7,645 nucleotides of DNA from an uncultured Pseudomonadota bacterium (GTDB lineage Bacteria; Pseudomonadota; Gammaproteobacteria; Burkholderiales; Methylophilaceae). Every line of letters begins with the position of its first letter. Position 1 is the first letter of the stretch. Positions 6,908-7,645 of this stretch are shown here, one piece after another. The notes under the pieces are model-generated. The model was not told the DNA's origin and searched no databases. It saw only the letters and a program-made list of their open reading frames with translations. The DNA lies in the NCBI GenBank assembly GCA_903860085.1, contig CAIOPD010000051.1:1-7645 (forward strand), in the 5' to 3' direction. Made by a program: the position numbers and the translations under genes.

Positions 6908-7645
6908 TTATAGTTTTGGTTTTTCATCTGGATAAGCCTTTAGGTAGATCGCTAAATCAGCATCTAAGGTATCCCAGTTAATAGTTTTTGCTACCTTGGC
7001 ATAGACCCAGTTAATTACTGGGTTGATGTGCGCACAATAATTGGTAAGCGGCACCAATTGATTCCCCAGTTCTATTTTAGGGGCATAGCCAGTTTGACCA
7101 CTTTGTATTGCTTTAGCACCATTTTTAGCCGCCCAATCCACGGCTGCTTCCCATAACTTAAAGTACAAAAACCATTCTTTAGGTTTTTGGTAGTCAATGC
7201 CAATAAATTTATTAATCATATGGTCGCCTAGCAAAAAGCACAGCATAAAGGCTACTATTTTACCGTTCGATTGTTCCCGTAATATGACAAAGTGGCTATT
7301 AGTTTCTGCAGATAGTAAGTCAAAAAACTTGCGATTTAAGCGTTCGAATTTAGTGCCACCTTTTTCGTAGGTTTGCCAAAATAGACTGAAAATCTGATCC
7401 ATGGTTGCAGTGTCTGGTTGCTGCACCACCTCTATGTCGACTGGGCTTTCAGCAGCTAAGCGTAGTTTCTTCTTCAGCTTATTGCGACGTGAAGACTTGA
7501 GCGTAGTTAAGTATCCTTCTTTACTAGCATTTGGCAATTCGACCATGGTGCCAGGGAAACTTACTAATTTAAATAGACTAGCGCTTAATTTTGAGAAATC
7601 TTTAGCGTACGCTTGCGGAAAATCTTTCCATACTCGCATACTCGC
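6908..7645 (-). CDS. GNAT-type acyltransferase (BioF2/FemAB-like), 5' end outside window
   Basis: The frame is open to the right edge (GCG AGT before ATG at 7639), so that ATG may be internal and the N-terminus missing; the visible part from 7639 is 243 residues. The sequence resembles the FemAB/BioF2-like acyltransferase fold: a basic S-S-R-R-N-K-L-K-K-K-L-R segment (49-60) as in the R/K-rich motif that opens the transferase domain, F-x-x-L-F-W-Q-T-Y-E-K-G (84-94), strand F-V-I-L-R-E followed by G-K-I-V-A-F-M-L (117-133), a helix at 157-173 (L-Y-F-K-L-W-E-A-A-V-D-W-A) and the G-x-T-G-Y-A-P-K-I-E-L-G-N segment (181-193) where such proteins have a Y-x-x-K-x-x-L-G motif. Related proteins transfer acyl or aminoacyl groups to cell-envelope or lipid substrates; the substrate here is unknown. 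No signal peptide or membrane segment is seen in the visible part, so it is likely cytoplasmic. The following barrel-protein gene is 28 bases away, suggesting a shared transcript. Confidence 0.7.
   Translation of the reverse strand, partial: ASMRVWKDFPQAYAKDFSKLSASLFKLVSFPGTMVELPNASKEGYLTTLKSSRRNKLKKKLRLAAESPVDIEVVQQPDTATMDQIFSLFWQTYEKGGTKFERLNRKFFDLLSAETNSHFVILREQSNGKIVAFMLCFLLGDHMINKFIGIDYQKPKEWFLYFKLWEAAVDWAAKNGAKAIQSGQTGYAPKIELGNQLVPLTNYCAHINPVINWVYAKVAKTINWDTLDADLAIYLKAYPDEKPKL

Noticed and set aside
7630..7645. Two adjacent copies of the 8-mer GCGAGTAT on the minus strand at the right edge.
   Set aside because: Only two short copies, in frame with coding sequence and cut by the window end; likely chance.

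Overview
The window is ordinary bacterial chromosome of a Gram-negative proteobacterium. It is moderately AT-rich and carries a complete tripartite RND (resistance-nodulation-division) efflux operon, several proteins with outer-membrane or periplasmic export signals, and Shine-Dalgarno sites of the usual type. Gene style and composition fit a Betaproteobacterium of the Methylophilaceae type (Methylotenera/Methylophilus), but that is a guess from protein flavour; no rRNA, tRNA or other taxonomic marker is present.

Layout, left to right. A small plus-strand gene (65-307) encodes an exported protein rich in alanine, lysine and proline. It converges on the efflux operon, and a compact hairpin with A and T flanks (341-367) can terminate transcription from both sides. 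Everything else lies on the minus strand and is transcribed leftwards: a predicted acyltransferase running off the right edge (6908-7645), a small outer-membrane beta-barrel protein of unknown function (6142-6879), a 190-base regulatory gap (5952-6141), then the efflux operon as outer-membrane factor (5951-4632), periplasmic adaptor (4635-3523) and inner-membrane pump (3495-376).

The three efflux genes form one system. The pump has the acidic signature in transmembrane helix 4 expected of heavy-metal-exporting RND proteins of the CzcA type. The adaptor links it through the periplasm to the TolC-like channel, so the predicted job is proton-driven export of a divalent cation such as zinc, cobalt, cadmium or nickel out of the cell. 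The exact metal cannot be read from the sequence. No metal-sensing regulator gene lies in the window, but the promoter gap holds a perfect TATAAT preceded by two tandem 11-base repeats (9 of 11 identical). This arrangement resembles sites for OmpR/PhoB-family response regulators, including the Pho box.

I found no mobile element, CRISPR array, RNA gene or clearly novel multi-gene system. The points most worth a second look are the tandem-repeat operator, the variant metal signature of the pump, the cationic exported small protein and the unassigned beta-barrel protein.
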